A DNA stretch of 64,000 nucleotides, taken from the NCBI RefSeq assembly GCF_008711285.1, contig NZ_VXDC01000006.1, positions 62,001 through 126,000 on the forward strand, given 5' to 3'. Positions 63,135 to 64,000 of the stretch are shown here, piece after piece. The number at the start of each line of letters is the position of its first letter. Within the stretch, counting starts at the first letter, position 1. The stretch is from Roseibium aquae. GTDB lineage: Bacteria > Pseudomonadota > Alphaproteobacteria > Rhizobiales > Stappiaceae. Below the pieces are notes generated by a model, which worked only from the letters and a program-made list of their open reading frames with translations, ran no database searches and was not told the origin of the DNA. The position numbers were made by a program, and so were the translations under genes.

Positions 63135-64000
63135 GTGTTCACCGTGCCATCCCCGCTTTCCGATCCCCCTTTCGATCTCGTGGTTTGCGGCGGCGGCGTG
63201 TTTGGCCTCAGTCTCGGCTATCGGGCCCTGAAGTCCGGGCTGAAGGTTGCCGTTCTGGAAAAGGACCGGATCGGTGCCGGTGCCAGCGGGGGCCTGCTCG
63301 GCGCCTTGATGCCGCACATGCCGGCGCGCTGGAACGCGAAAAAGGAATTTCAATATCAATCGCTGAAAGGCATGGCGGACCACATCGCCGGGTTGGAAGA
63401 GGCGACCGGCCTGCCCACCGGATATGCCCGATGCGGCCGCATCCTGCCGTTGACCAGCGAAGACAAGCTGATCCATCACCGGGAGCGGGCGCAGGAGAGC
63501 CGGTTGCGCTGGTCTCCCCAAGCCACCGGCTTCACCTATGAGGTGGAACCGGCAGGCCGCCGCTCGGACTGGCTGTCGCCTAGCGCGGCGCCGTTCGGTC
63601 TTGTGTATGAGACGCTCGCCGCGCGCCTTTCCCCGCGCGCCTATCTCGCGGCGCTGGCCGCATATATCTCCGCCCACGGCCAACTGCTGGAAGGCGCCGA
63701 CGCCCTCGCCTTTGACGAGCAAACCGGGCAGGTCCGGCTTGCTTCGGGCGGCACGATCGCCGCCGGCGCCTTCGTCTATGCCAACGGCTACGCCGCGTTC
63801 GCGCAACTGTCCGACCTGACCGGCGAAACCATCGGGCGCGGCGAGAAGGGCCAGGCACTGATCCTGGAAGGCAGCGGACTGGAAGGCCGCCCGGCGATCT
63901 ATTGCGACGGTCTTTACGTTGTGCCGCACGACAACGGCACGGTTGCTGTCGGCAGCACTTCGGAACGCCATGCGACAGATACGGCTGTGGACCCGGCTGC
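63135..64000 (+). CDS. FAD-dependent oxidoreductase, MnmC2-like, cut by the right edge
   Basis: At least 288 residues, running off the window; GTG starts at 63093, 63135 and 63144 are all open in frame. The dinucleotide-binding site is DLVVCGGGVFGLSLGYRALK, followed by VAVLEKDRIGAGASGGLLGA. The pattern GASGGLLGALMPHMPARWNA is typical of MnmC C-terminal (DAO) domains. Its divergence from mnmD suggests it is the oxidase that turns cmnm5U to nm5U. Sarcosine- or glycine-oxidase-like function is also possible. Confidence 0.8.
   Translation, partial: MFTVPSPLSDPPFDLVVCGGGVFGLSLGYRALKSGLKVAVLEKDRIGAGASGGLLGALMPHMPARWNAKKEFQYQSLKGMADHIAGLEEATGLPTGYARCGRILPLTSEDKLIHHRERAQESRLRWSPQATGFTYEVEPAGRRSDWLSPSAAPFGLVYETLAARLSPRAYLAALAAYISAHGQLLEGADALAFDEQTGQVRLASGGTIAAGAFVYANGYAAFAQLSDLTGETIGRGEKGQALILEGSGLEGRPAIYCDGLYVVPHDNGTVAVGSTSERHATDTAVDPA

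Noticed and set aside
1-64000. CRISPR array, tRNA or rRNA genes, intact prophage
   Set aside because: I looked for regular direct repeats, cloverleaf-like GTTCGA blocks, rRNA signatures and phage structural genes in the gaps and saw none. A tRNAscan or Infernal run would be decisive.

Overview
The window looks like chromosomal DNA of a high-GC alphaproteobacterium, most likely Hyphomicrobiales (a Stappiaceae-, Roseibium- or rhizobium-like lineage). This is inferred from gene content and was not tested by a search. The pointers are an ornithine decarboxylase / GNAT / homospermidine synthase run, a Rhizobium-type asparaginase II, a TIGR03808-type TAT protein, DUF4332 and DUF1131 proteins, and methylmalonyl-CoA mutase with MeaB. 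Both window edges cut genes: Fe/Mn superoxide dismutase on the left and an MnmC2-like FAD oxidoreductase on the right.

Layout. 0-8.9 kb: sodB 5' end, a membrane protein, secreted thermonuclease, MFS exporter, branched-chain aminotransferase, VOC protein, 2-haloacid dehalogenase, outer-membrane barrel protein, two tandem DUF2975 membrane proteins with a small Xre regulator, and a PilZ-like protein. 9-15 kb: an HD-GYP sensor and a GGDEF-EAL protein flank a lytic transglycosylase, so several genes here are tied to c-di-GMP. 15-16 kb: a small AT-rich islet made of an IS1595-type transposase remnant and an unrecognised gene. 16-20.3 kb: mutB and mutA, overlapping by 4 bp. 21-31 kb: LuxR-type regulator, DUF4332 and DUF2267-like proteins, HerA-like ATPase, M20 peptidase, LOG protein, DUF1131 lipoprotein, PhyH-type dioxygenase, meaB coupled to a pyroglutamyl peptidase, and a YHS protein. 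31-37 kb: a TAT-exported beta-helix protein, then a three-gene nitrogen-salvage operon (aminotransferase, asparaginase, dimethylargininase) and a solute-binding protein. 37-43 kb: class III cyclase, an excisionase-like DNA binder, and the polyamine operon with a structured leader. 44-47 kb: a candidate new RiPP locus. 47-55 kb: a small ORF, a conserved hypothetical protein, a seven-loop EF-hand protein with an OmpR/EnvZ-type pair, and a cupin/ABM/NIPSNAP cluster with an ArsR-like regulator. 54.6 kb: a 54-residue small gene with a near-consensus promoter. 55-64 kb: malate synthase G, EamA exporter, two palindromic repeats, a CPA1 antiporter with a cyclic-nucleotide domain, an SDR, mnmD and its divergent FAD partner.

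Most novel item: 44.1-47.0 kb encodes a 114-residue precursor-like protein carrying two copies of an N-L-x-C-D-S-G-C motif. It is followed by a perfect hairpin, a radical SAM/SPASM enzyme and a 350-residue unknown protein translationally coupled to that enzyme. This is the gene order of a radical-SAM peptide-maturation system, and I cannot match the core motif to a RiPP class I know. Second is the ornithine decarboxylase leader. An 8-nt element about 360 nt upstream is perfectly complementary to the sequence touching the start codon, and that sequence can also form a local hairpin hiding the ribosome site, so the two folds would exclude each other.

Metabolic logic. MutA, MutB and MeaB support propionyl-CoA entry into the TCA cycle; malate synthase G supports glyoxylate use; ODC and homospermidine synthase make the typical alphaproteobacterial polyamine. 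No tRNA, rRNA, CRISPR array or intact mobile element was seen.
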